DNA of 64,000 nucleotides from Jejuia sp. UBA6058 (lineage in GTDB: Bacteria > Bacteroidota > Bacteroidia > Flavobacteriales > Flavobacteriaceae), in NCBI GenBank assembly GCA_002428965.1, contig DIYI01000005.1, forward strand, positions 237,643 to 301,642. The letters are read 5' to 3'. A model generated the notes under the pieces. It was not told the origin of the DNA. It searched no databases and saw only the letters and a list, made by a program, of their open reading frames with translations. The position numbers were made by a program, and so were the translations under genes. This document shows positions 37,121-44,424 of this stretch, piece by piece. Positions within the stretch are counted from its first letter, which is position 1; each line of letters opens with the position of its first letter.

Positions 37121-38125
37121 TTAGTTTTTGCTTCCCAGTTTTTCTAAGATAAGAATAATTGAAAAACCTAATAGTATTAGAACAATAGCAGGTAATAACT
37201 GGTGTTCTGTAGAATTTAAGTTGGCAAAGGTGTTAGGCGAGATACTTTTTTCTAACACTGTTTTGTAACTTTCAAAATCACCTATTTTTTTTTGATATAC
37301 CGATAATGATCCTAAATTAGAAATTTCAGAAAATGATTGAATATTTCCATTAGAATCATTTAAAACTAATTCGGTTTTTTTCCAAGGCCATACTTTATTT
37401 AGTGACCCTAGTATAAAACCAGAAAGTAGAGCTAATGTTATATTACTATAATTTTTAAATAGCCATTTTAAAAGATGACTAAAACTTAAAAGGCCAACTA
37501 AAGCACCAGAAGCAAAAATCAGTATTTTTTTTATGTCAAAACTATCAAAAGCTTCACTAAGCATTTTGTAAGCGCCTAAAATAATCAAGATGAATGATCC
37601 AGAAATTCCCGGTAAAATCATGGCACAAATAGCAATGGCGCCAGCAATAAATAAAAATCCACTACTATTGCTTGAAGACAACGCTGGAACTGTGGTGATA
37701 TAATATGCCAAAGTAGCTCCAATTATAAAGGCTAAAACGACAGAAATAGACCATTTTGAAATTTGTTTAGCTACGAAATAAATACTTGCTATAATCAAAC
37801 CAAAAAAGAAAGACCAAATTAGAATAGGATGGTATTCTAGAAGATATTTGGCTAATTTCATAAAAGACACAAAGCTTACAAGAATACCTGAACCAAGAGC
37901 TAGGAGAAAACTACCATTAAGCGCTTTCCAAAACGGTTTAATTCCATCTTTAAATAGGGTTTTAAAAAGAGAAGGTTTAATATTGCTTATAGTTGAAATT
38001 AATTCTTCATAGATACCAGAAATAAAAGCAATTGTTCCACCTGAAACACCTGGAACTGCGTCTGCGGCACCCATAGCAACACCCTTTAAAGAGATAATTA
38101 AATAATCTTTTAAACTTCTTATCAT
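37121..38125 (-). CDS. DUF368 family membrane protein, candidate polyprenyl-phosphate transporter (copy 1)
   Basis: A 334-residue multi-helix inner-membrane protein. It has the canonical motifs LKGVAMGAADAVPGVSGGT and CAMILPGISGSFILIILGAY, and a WPWKKTE loop shared with its tandem paralog. Family knowledge points to undecaprenyl-phosphate translocation. The pair diverges in the periplasmic-side loop near 250-300. Two bases separate it from the next copy, and the TPR gene lies 44 bases upstream. Confidence 0.92.
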   Translation of the reverse strand: MIRSLKDYLIISLKGVAMGAADAVPGVSGGTIAFISGIYEELISTISNIKPSLFKTLFKDGIKPFWKALNGSFLLALGSGILVSFVSFMKLAKYLLEYHPILIWSFFFGLIIASIYFVAKQISKWSISVVLAFIIGATLAYYITTVPALSSSNSSGFLFIAGAIAICAMILPGISGSFILIILGAYKMLSEAFDSFDIKKILIFASGALVGLLSFSHLLKWLFKNYSNITLALLSGFILGSLNKVWPWKKTELVLNDSNGNIQSFSEISNLGSLSVYQKKIGDFESYKTVLEKSISPNTFANLNSTEHQLLPAIVLILLGFSIILILEKLGSKN

Positions 38126-38169
38126 ACCCTACTAATTTGGAAACCCAAAGGTATGCAATTTGAGAGAAT

Positions 38170-39558
38170 TTAAGATTTAGAATTTATTAAGGATTTGATG
38201 TAGTTTTTGCTTAGCAGGTCTGGAAACAGCTCTTCTATAATAAAGTTATAATCAAAATTACTTTTTAGACCATTCTTTAAGTGAAAAACGCCTTTCGCTT
38301 TTTCATGAATTGAAAAAAATAGACCTGCTAACCTATACTCTATTTCAGCATTTTCTGGATAAAAGTCTAAAGCTTGCTCAAAATTTAAAATTGCGGCTTC
38401 GGCTTCTCCTAGCTTAAGGAGTAAATCGCCTCTAGTAATCCAAGTATCTAACTCAAAATTACCTAATTCCAAGGTTTTTTTATAACCATGTTCTGCTTCT
38501 TCAAATAAACTCAGGCGTTGATTGATTTGAGCATACAGTTTCCAGTAAGTTACATTTTCTGTATCAATATTTATAGCTTTATTAATGTAATAGAGTGCTT
38601 TTTGAAAGTTTTTCTGTTTTTTGTAAAACTTGGTAATGGCAATCCATCCTTTATCAAGAAGTGGGTCCTCCTTAACAGTCTTGTAAAAATATTGTATAGC
38701 TAACTCTCTATTACCCAACTTCTCAAAACAGCTACCTATTCTTAGTAAGGCAAACGATGTTGGATCATCAAGTTGTAATGTTGTTTTATAGTTTTCAATA
38801 GCCTCATCATACTTTTTTTGAGCCTCTAACACTTTACCGCGTTCTAAATAGGCACCAACAAAACTATCATCAGATATAACAGCAAAATCAAACGCGGTTA
38901 GTGCTTTATTAAGCATTCCTAAAGTAACATACTGTTTTCCTAATTGATGCCATGCAACCTCACAGTAAGGATTCTGATTTAAAATTACATTTAGGTATTC
39001 AACTGCGGCTTCGTGCTGTTCAAGAAAGTCAAAACAATAAATAACGTTATAAAGGGCAGAATAATCATATATGTCTTGTTCTAAACACTTCATAAAATAT
39101 GTTTTGGCATTTTCAAACTCGTCTAAGAAAAGATATTCCATACCAATAAGAGAATAAATGTCAGCAACATCTTCTGAAAGCTCTAGAGCATGCTTTAATA
39201 CGTCTATGGCCTTTTTATGATTGTCTTGTTTAGATAAAATGTTAGCTTTTTGTATATATATCTCTTCATTTCTCGGTTCCAGCATATAAAGTTGATTAAG
39301 TAATTTGTCAGCTTCATCTAATTCATTTTCAAATACTAAAACCTCAATACGAAATAATTTTAAATTTGAGGAAGATGGGTGCTGTTGAAGACCAAGTTTA
39401 ATAGCCTTTTTTGCTAAAGCTATCTTTCCTTGATTTAAGTAATGATGAATGATGTTTTCAAATTCTTCCGAATCAAAGAATAGGACATGATTTGTCTTTA
39501 ACATTGATTCAAACTTGGTAAGAGGTAAATTGTTGTTGTCGTCTTGACTAAACTCCAT
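38170..39558 (-). CDS. Tetratricopeptide repeat protein
   Basis: A 462-residue, all-helical cytosolic protein made of about eleven TPR units in series (for example AIDVLKHALELSEDVADIYS, ALYYINKAINIDTENVTYW, AILNFEQALDFYPENAE). No signal peptide or catalytic domain is visible, so it is a protein-interaction scaffold of unknown partners. It belongs to the minus-strand block TPR-DUF368-DUF368-aroE. The 151-base gap upstream contains a small hairpin but no clear promoter. Confidence 0.92.
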   Translation of the reverse strand: MEFSQDDNNNLPLTKFESMLKTNHVLFFDSEEFENIIHHYLNQGKIALAKKAIKLGLQQHPSSSNLKLFRIEVLVFENELDEADKLLNQLYMLEPRNEEIYIQKANILSKQDNHKKAIDVLKHALELSEDVADIYSLIGMEYLFLDEFENAKTYFMKCLEQDIYDYSALYNVIYCFDFLEQHEAAVEYLNVILNQNPYCEVAWHQLGKQYVTLGMLNKALTAFDFAVISDDSFVGAYLERGKVLEAQKKYDEAIENYKTTLQLDDPTSFALLRIGSCFEKLGNRELAIQYFYKTVKEDPLLDKGWIAITKFYKKQKNFQKALYYINKAINIDTENVTYWKLYAQINQRLSLFEEAEHGYKKTLELGNFELDTWITRGDLLLKLGEAEAAILNFEQALDFYPENAEIEYRLAGLFFSIHEKAKGVFHLKNGLKSNFDYNFIIEELFPDLLSKNYIKSLINSKS

Positions 39559-39709
39559 AAATGGATTATCTATCTAAATTCAACTAAGCTAAAATTAGTA
39601 TTATCAATAACTATATTGATGGTGAGTAGATAAATGTTTTTAACAAAGTAATGAACAAGAAACTTGAGTTCTTTTATGAGAACTTTTTAATTCTCCGATT
39701 ATTAAGTTT

Positions 39710-40897
39710 TTATTGTTTTTCTAAAGGGATGCTATCTAAAATAGATAGAATTATAGTACATCCTTTAATAATTTCTTCTTCGGAGATAATAAGCGGGGGG
39801 GTAATTCTTACCGCTTTGGCTTCAAATAGAAGCCAAAATAATATGAGCATTTGATTTTTAGCCTCGAGCACTAATTTATTTGCAATTTTAGCTGAACTTA
39901 AAATTATTGCCAGCATTAAACCTTTACCCCTAATTTCTTTTATATGTTTATGCCTTAATAGTTTTCTGAATAGTTTTTCCTTGTCAATTACTTCATTCAT
40001 AATATTGGTTTCAGTAATTTCTTTTAAGGTTGCTAATGCTGAAGTGGCTATAAGTGGATGACCACCAAATGTTGTAATATGTCCTAATTTAGGATTATCC
40101 ATTAATAAATCCATAAGCTGGCTAGAAGCTGTAAAAGCACCTATTGGTAAACCGCCACCTAATCCTTTACCGGTAACCATGATATCGGGTGTACAATTGT
40201 AGTGTTCAAAACCAAATAACTTTCCAGTTCTTCCTATACCTGGTTGAATTTCATCCAAAATTAAAATTGCTCCTGTTTCATCACATTTTTGTCTAACCTT
40301 TTGAAGGTAGTTGTTTTTGGGTTCTATAAAACCTGCACCACCTTGAATGGTTTCAAGTATAACGCATGCCGTTTTATTTGTTATAAGCTCCAAGTCGAAT
40401 TCATTATTAAATTGAATGAATCTTACATCGGGAAGTAAGGGCCTGAACGCTTTTTTCCGTTCCTCAAACCCCATTATACTTAAAGACCCCATGGTATTGC
40501 CATGGTAGGCGTGTTTTGCTGCGATAATTTCGCTCCTACTTGTTGCTCGTTTTGCTAGCTTTAAAGCCCCTTCTATAGCTTCAGTTCCCGAGTTAGTGAG
40601 ATAGGTTTTTTCTAAATTTGGAGGTAAGTTATCTGCTAAAAGTCGGGTTAGGTTCACAGTAGGCTTTTGTATATATTCGCCATAGACCATAACATGTAAG
40701 TATTTGTCTAATTGACTTTTGATAGCTGCTTTTATTTTAGGGTGGTTGTGCCCAAGAGGGCAGGCGGATACACCAGCTACGAAATCTAAATGTGCATTAT
40801 TATGAGTGTCATATACATAAGAACCTTCGGCGTAGGATATTTCCAGACCCAATGGGTGCGGTGTTGTTTGCGCTTGGTATTTTTTAAAGTCAGAAAT
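39710..40897 (-). CDS. Class III (acetylornithine/aspartate-type) aminotransferase, probably starting at ATT
   Basis: A PLP-dependent fold type I aminotransferase of ~395 residues. Visible motifs are YLTNSGTEAIEGALKLAKRA, AYHGNTMGSLS, ILETIQGGAGF, LILDEIQPGIGRTG (PLP aspartate) and MVTGKGLGGGLPIGAF (Schiff-base lysine). The first standard start is TTG at 40852, but homologous sequence continues upstream (DFKKYQAQTTPHPLG), in frame, with no ATG, GTG or TTG before a stop at 40942. The ATT at 40897, two bases after the ostA stop, aligns with the expected initiator. If TTG 40852 is used instead, the protein is 380 residues and lacks the conserved N-terminal helix. The substrate is not determinable. 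Confidence 0.85.
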   Translation of the reverse strand: MSDFKKYQAQTTPHPLGLEISYAEGSYVYDTHNNAHLDFVAGVSACPLGHNHPKIKAAIKSQLDKYLHVMVYGEYIQKPTVNLTRLLADNLPPNLEKTYLTNSGTEAIEGALKLAKRATSRSEIIAAKHAYHGNTMGSLSIMGFEERKKAFRPLLPDVRFIQFNNEFDLELITNKTACVILETIQGGAGFIEPKNNYLQKVRQKCDETGAILILDEIQPGIGRTGKLFGFEHYNCTPDIMVTGKGLGGGLPIGAFTASSQLMDLLMDNPKLGHITTFGGHPLIATSALATLKEITETNIMNEVIDKEKLFRKLLRHKHIKEIRGKGLMLAIILSSAKIANKLVLEAKNQMLILFWLLFEAKAVRITPPLIISEEEIIKGCTIILSILDSIPLEKQ

Positions 40898-40899
40898 GC

Positions 40900-43020
40900 T
40901 TACTTTATTTTGATTAATGAAATACCTGCCACATGAAAATTATCTGATTGATTAATTAACCCTATGCCATATCTAAGACTATGTGGGGATTTAGGATTAT
41001 CAACTTGTAAATCGTATCGAACCCATTGATCTGTAACATCAATTATGGTGCTAGAAATAATATTTCTTTTACCTTCATTTTCTTGAACTTTTAGTTGTAT
41101 AGTTCCGCTACCTTTTAACCAGATACTGAAATTTAGTTTACCTATTTTAACTGTATTGGTCTGAAAAAACTGTCCATCTTTTGGGTTTTTCCCAATAATA
41201 GAGAATACTTGTAAATCCTCAATTGGAGGTTTAACCGCAACTTTTTGAATATTAACAGAATGCTTAAACCATGAAGTGGAATTTAGTTCTGAAGGCTTTT
41301 TGAGTAGGTTGTTGAAGGATTTTGAACTAAGCTGTTTCATTATGTTAAACATCTTTCCTGATTGTAATCTTGCATCAATATCTTCAAAAAAAGACTCATC
41401 ATCAACAACATAGTCATCTAGACCTTGTATTGTAGGTAATTCTAGGGGAGGATCATCCTTAAAAAGATCATCAACATTGTTGGGGCGTTCTTCTTCTCTC
41501 CAATCGAAGCCCTTTAATATTTTTTCATTTTTAGGAAATTGAGATTCTGGATATACCTTACCATCTATTTGATTAAGCTTTTTTACCTCATCAATGGTGT
41601 TATCATTTATTAGTATATTGATTAAACCAGATTTTGATTTATCAATTCCTGTTAACTCTCCATTTTCATTTCTCAAATAGTAAATAACTTGGGCATTTTT
41701 AATGATATCTACATGATATATTTGATTATCATCATTAAAAAGACCTACAAGTCTTTTTCCGTTTATTTGATTAAATCCATCACCTAAAGTATCCTTGCTT
41801 ATTAGAAAAGCATGGTTGAAAACTATCAATGAATCTAATTTATCTCTTTCCGTGTCGGATTGTAAATGAATCGTATCTCCAGTCATTTGATTACCTAAAT
41901 TCCAAAGTATTGGTTTTCTAGCTGTAGAAAATGCACCACCTGTTCCTAATTTATTAATATTTATAAGTTTTGTGAGGCCTGTGGCGTGGTTTGCATGAAT
42001 GGAGTCTGCTTTTCCGCTTAAATCAGATTTATAAAGTTTAACATTTCTAAAAGCTCTTGTTATCCGCTTTTCGGGCTTTCCTGTAACCATTAAAGTGTCT
42101 CCATGGATATAAATAGAATCTTTTTCCTGTAATGTAATGGCAAGTGCTCGCTTTGTTATAAATATAGAATCTTTTTCTTTAAATACTTCTGCATAGTGAC
42201 CTTTAGCAATACTTTTGTTCAGAGTATCTGTTATTTTAATATTATTTGTTGCCGACGAAAAATTCCTGTTTTGATCGAAGTAAATACTATCACCTAAAAT
42301 TTCTTTACCATCATAATCTATTTTGGCATTCTTCATGGCATAACCTGTTTTCGCTTGTGTATTATAAAATCCTTTTTCACAGTACGTTACGCTTTCTTCT
42401 GTAGTTATTGTTGAAGGTCCGAATAAAAAAGCATGCTTAGGCTCGTCATAAAAATCGAAATAGTCTGTTTCAATCTTGGCATCATGATTTGTTAGAACTA
42501 CATCTTCAACAAACTTGTATTTTTTTTCATTTGCATAGTAACGTCCTATTTTACTAACAATTGTTCCAGTGGTATCAATTTGTACAGTTCCGTTACTTTT
42601 ATAAAATGCTTGTTGTCTTTCTCTATCGAAGTATAAAGTATCAGTTGTAATTTTTGAATCTGGATTAGTCAATATTACCTCTCCACTGGCAAATGCTAAT
42701 TGAGTGGTACCACTATATTGAACATATTTGGAAGTCATGTTTATTGTATCGCCTTGTATCATTTTTACATTGCCAAAGGCTTCAATAAAATTCTCCTTGC
42801 CATAATAATAGGCTTTATCGCACCACATATCTGTACCTTGATGAAAAATATGTACCTGTTCAGAATCGTCTCGAGTTAAAATCCGCGCTCCAGGATAATT
42901 TTCCTCGTCAAAATTTAAATATCCAGAATATTCAATTTTAATTTCTTGTTGTGCGTTCAAGTTAGCAAAACCAGAAATTAATAGGCATATTAAAGTTCTA
43001 ATGAAAAAAAATGATTTCAA
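40900..43020 (-). CDS. OstA/LptA-like LPS transport protein with extra C-terminal carbohydrate-binding-like domain
   Basis: A 706-residue exported protein, with signal peptide to ~23 (LNAQ). Residues ~25-330 form repeated OstA/LptA beta-jellyroll strands (GNVKMIQGDTINMTS, DTLYFDRERQQAFY, GPSTITTEESVTYCEKG). Family members bridge LPS across the periplasm. A less conserved region runs to ~585. The last ~120 residues (LNFSIWLKGSGTIQLKV, DVTDQWVRYDLQV) resemble a carbohydrate-binding or phage-tail-type jellyroll, which is unusual for OstA. TTG 43020 is the only start compatible with the signal peptide. The aminotransferase begins at or just after its stop. Confidence 0.88.
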   Translation of the reverse strand: MKSFFFIRTLICLLISGFANLNAQQEIKIEYSGYLNFDEENYPGARILTRDDSEQVHIFHQGTDMWCDKAYYYGKENFIEAFGNVKMIQGDTINMTSKYVQYSGTTQLAFASGEVILTNPDSKITTDTLYFDRERQQAFYKSNGTVQIDTTGTIVSKIGRYYANEKKYKFVEDVVLTNHDAKIETDYFDFYDEPKHAFLFGPSTITTEESVTYCEKGFYNTQAKTGYAMKNAKIDYDGKEILGDSIYFDQNRNFSSATNNIKITDTLNKSIAKGHYAEVFKEKDSIFITKRALAITLQEKDSIYIHGDTLMVTGKPEKRITRAFRNVKLYKSDLSGKADSIHANHATGLTKLININKLGTGGAFSTARKPILWNLGNQMTGDTIHLQSDTERDKLDSLIVFNHAFLISKDTLGDGFNQINGKRLVGLFNDDNQIYHVDIIKNAQVIYYLRNENGELTGIDKSKSGLINILINDNTIDEVKKLNQIDGKVYPESQFPKNEKILKGFDWREEERPNNVDDLFKDDPPLELPTIQGLDDYVVDDESFFEDIDARLQSGKMFNIMKQLSSKSFNNLLKKPSELNSTSWFKHSVNIQKVAVKPPIEDLQVFSIIGKNPKDGQFFQTNTVKIGKLNFSIWLKGSGTIQLKVQENEGKRNIISSTIIDVTDQWVRYDLQVDNPKSPHSLRYGIGLINQSDNFHVAGISLIKIK

Positions 43021-43081
43021 ATTTTATAGTATTTGTCGCAAAAATAACGATATAATAGAATCCTTTAGTGTACAAAAACAA

Positions 43082-43113
43082 AAAACGCTTCAAAATATTT
43101 TTTGAAGCGTTTT
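43082..43113. terminator. Bidirectional-looking terminator downstream of GSII
   Basis: AAAACGCTTCAAAA (43082-43095) pairs perfectly with TTTTGAAGCGTTTT (43100-43113) around a four-base loop. On the minus strand it follows the GSII stop by ~27 bases and is flanked by a T-rich run, so it ends GSII transcription. Confidence 0.8.
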
Positions 43114-43139
43114 TAAGATTTAACTAAGTTTATTAAGAA

Positions 43140-44153
43140 TTAAACCTTGGCAGATTTAACAGTTTTAACAATTCTTGCTGCAATTTTATAAGGATCGCCG
43201 TTAGATGCTGGTCTTCTATCTTCTAACCAACCTTTGTAACCTTTTTCAACTGCTATAATAGGGATACGAATTGAAGCTCCTCTATCTGAAATTCCCCATG
43301 AGAAATCAGTAATAGCAGCAGTTTCGTGCTTACCAGTTAAACGTTGATCGTTGTAAGCTCCGTAAACTGCAATGTGCTCATCAACAACAGGACGGAAAGC
43401 TTCACATATTTTCTCGTAAACAGCTTTATCACCACATGTTCTTAACGTTTCGTTTGAGAAGTTAGCGTGCATACCTGATCCGTTCCAATCAGTGTCACCA
43501 AGAGGTTTAGGGTGATATTCAATTGCTACACCATATTTCTCTCCTAATCTTTCTAATAAATAACGAGCAATCCATATTTCATCTCCAGCTAGTTTAGCAC
43601 CTTTAGCGAACAATTGAAATTCCCATTGTCCAGCCGCTACTTCTGCATTAATACCTTCAAAATTTAAACCAGCATCAATACATAAATCTGCATGCTCTTC
43701 AATCATTTCTCTTCCAAATGTGTTTTTAGCACCTACAGAACAATAGAACTGACCTTGAGGAGTTTGATCTCTTGGGAATCCTAATGGTAAGTTAGTTTCT
43801 GGATCCCATAAAAAATATTCTTGCTCAAAACCAAACCAAAAATCATCATCATCATCATCAATAGTTGCACGACCATTTGTTGGGTGTGGTGTTCCGTCTG
43901 CATTTAAAACCTCAGTCATTACCAAATATCCATTTCTTCTTACAGGATCTGGATAAATTGCAACTGGTTTTAATAAACAATCTGAAGAACCTCCTTCAGC
44001 TTGGTTTGTAGACGATCCATCAAAAGACCACATTCCTATTTCTTCCAATGTACCCTTAAAATCTTCGTGTTCTTCTACTTTAGTTTTTCCTCTTAATACC
44101 TGCGTTGGCTCAGTTCCATCTAACCAAAGGTATTCTAATTTAATTTTTGCCAT
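43140..44153 (-). CDS. Glutamine synthetase, type II (eukaryote-like)
   Basis: A 337-residue ATP-dependent glutamine synthetase of the short GSII class. Visible are the N-terminal beta-grasp (LEYLWLDGTEPTQVLRGKT), MWSFDGSSTNQA, the metal-binding FGFEQEYFL, GINAEVAAGQWEFQ, the ATP loop GSGMHANFSNE and the latch HETAAITDFSWG. GSII lacks the adenylylation loop of GSI. It is divergent from a GSIII gene, an arrangement that gives the organism two distinct ammonia-assimilating enzymes. A perfect -7 element lies 40 bases upstream. Confidence 0.95.
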   Translation of the reverse strand: MAKIKLEYLWLDGTEPTQVLRGKTKVEEHEDFKGTLEEIGMWSFDGSSTNQAEGGSSDCLLKPVAIYPDPVRRNGYLVMTEVLNADGTPHPTNGRATIDDDDDDFWFGFEQEYFLWDPETNLPLGFPRDQTPQGQFYCSVGAKNTFGREMIEEHADLCIDAGLNFEGINAEVAAGQWEFQLFAKGAKLAGDEIWIARYLLERLGEKYGVAIEYHPKPLGDTDWNGSGMHANFSNETLRTCGDKAVYEKICEAFRPVVDEHIAVYGAYNDQRLTGKHETAAITDFSWGISDRGASIRIPIIAVEKGYKGWLEDRRPASNGDPYKIAARIVKTVKSAKV

Positions 44154-44192
44154 GATTAATGTGTTATTGTGAATATCTTAATTTCAATCACA

Positions 44193-44200
44193 CAAATATA
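44193..44200 (-). promoter_or_regulatory. -7 promoter element of the GSII gene
   Basis: TATATTTG on the minus strand is an exact TAnnTTTG match ~40 bases before the ATG at 44153. The -33 position is not TTG. The 271-base gap it sits in separates the divergent GSII and GSIII genes and should contain any shared nitrogen-control site, though I recognise none. Confidence 0.5.
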
Positions 44201-44380
44201 TATTTTTAAAAAGATACTTTAAGTTTTGAGGGGTGGTTTTCATAATTGTTAATGTTATTTTTATTTATACCCTATTTTTTTAGGGTTTATTTTAAAAAAA
44301 GTATATAAATTTATATATATACTGAAATATTTGTAATCGTAAAAAAGAATGTTTTCATCTTAAGATTGTGAGTTATCTGC

Positions 44381-44388
44381 TATTTTTG
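44381..44388 (+). promoter_or_regulatory. -7 promoter element of the GSIII gene
   Basis: TATTTTTG matches TAnnTTTG and lies 36 bases upstream of the ATG at 44425. The nearest upstream TTG is only 12 bases away (44366-44368), so the -33 contact is unclear. Confidence 0.45.
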
Positions 44389-44424
44389 TAAACGATAACT
44401 ATTAACTATTAATTTTAAAAACCC

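Noticed and set aside
39668..39685. AGTTCT-N6-AGAACT hairpin with a T-run on the plus strand
   Set aside because: No plus-strand gene ends there, and the minus side lacks the T-run needed to terminate the aminotransferase; a 6-bp stem is expected by chance in AT-rich DNA.
43842..43861. ATC trinucleotide run in the GSII gene as a possible phase-variable tract
   Set aside because: It encodes an Asp run (six residues) before the FGFEQEYF motif, which I recall as normal for flavobacterial GSII; in-frame units would not switch the gene off.
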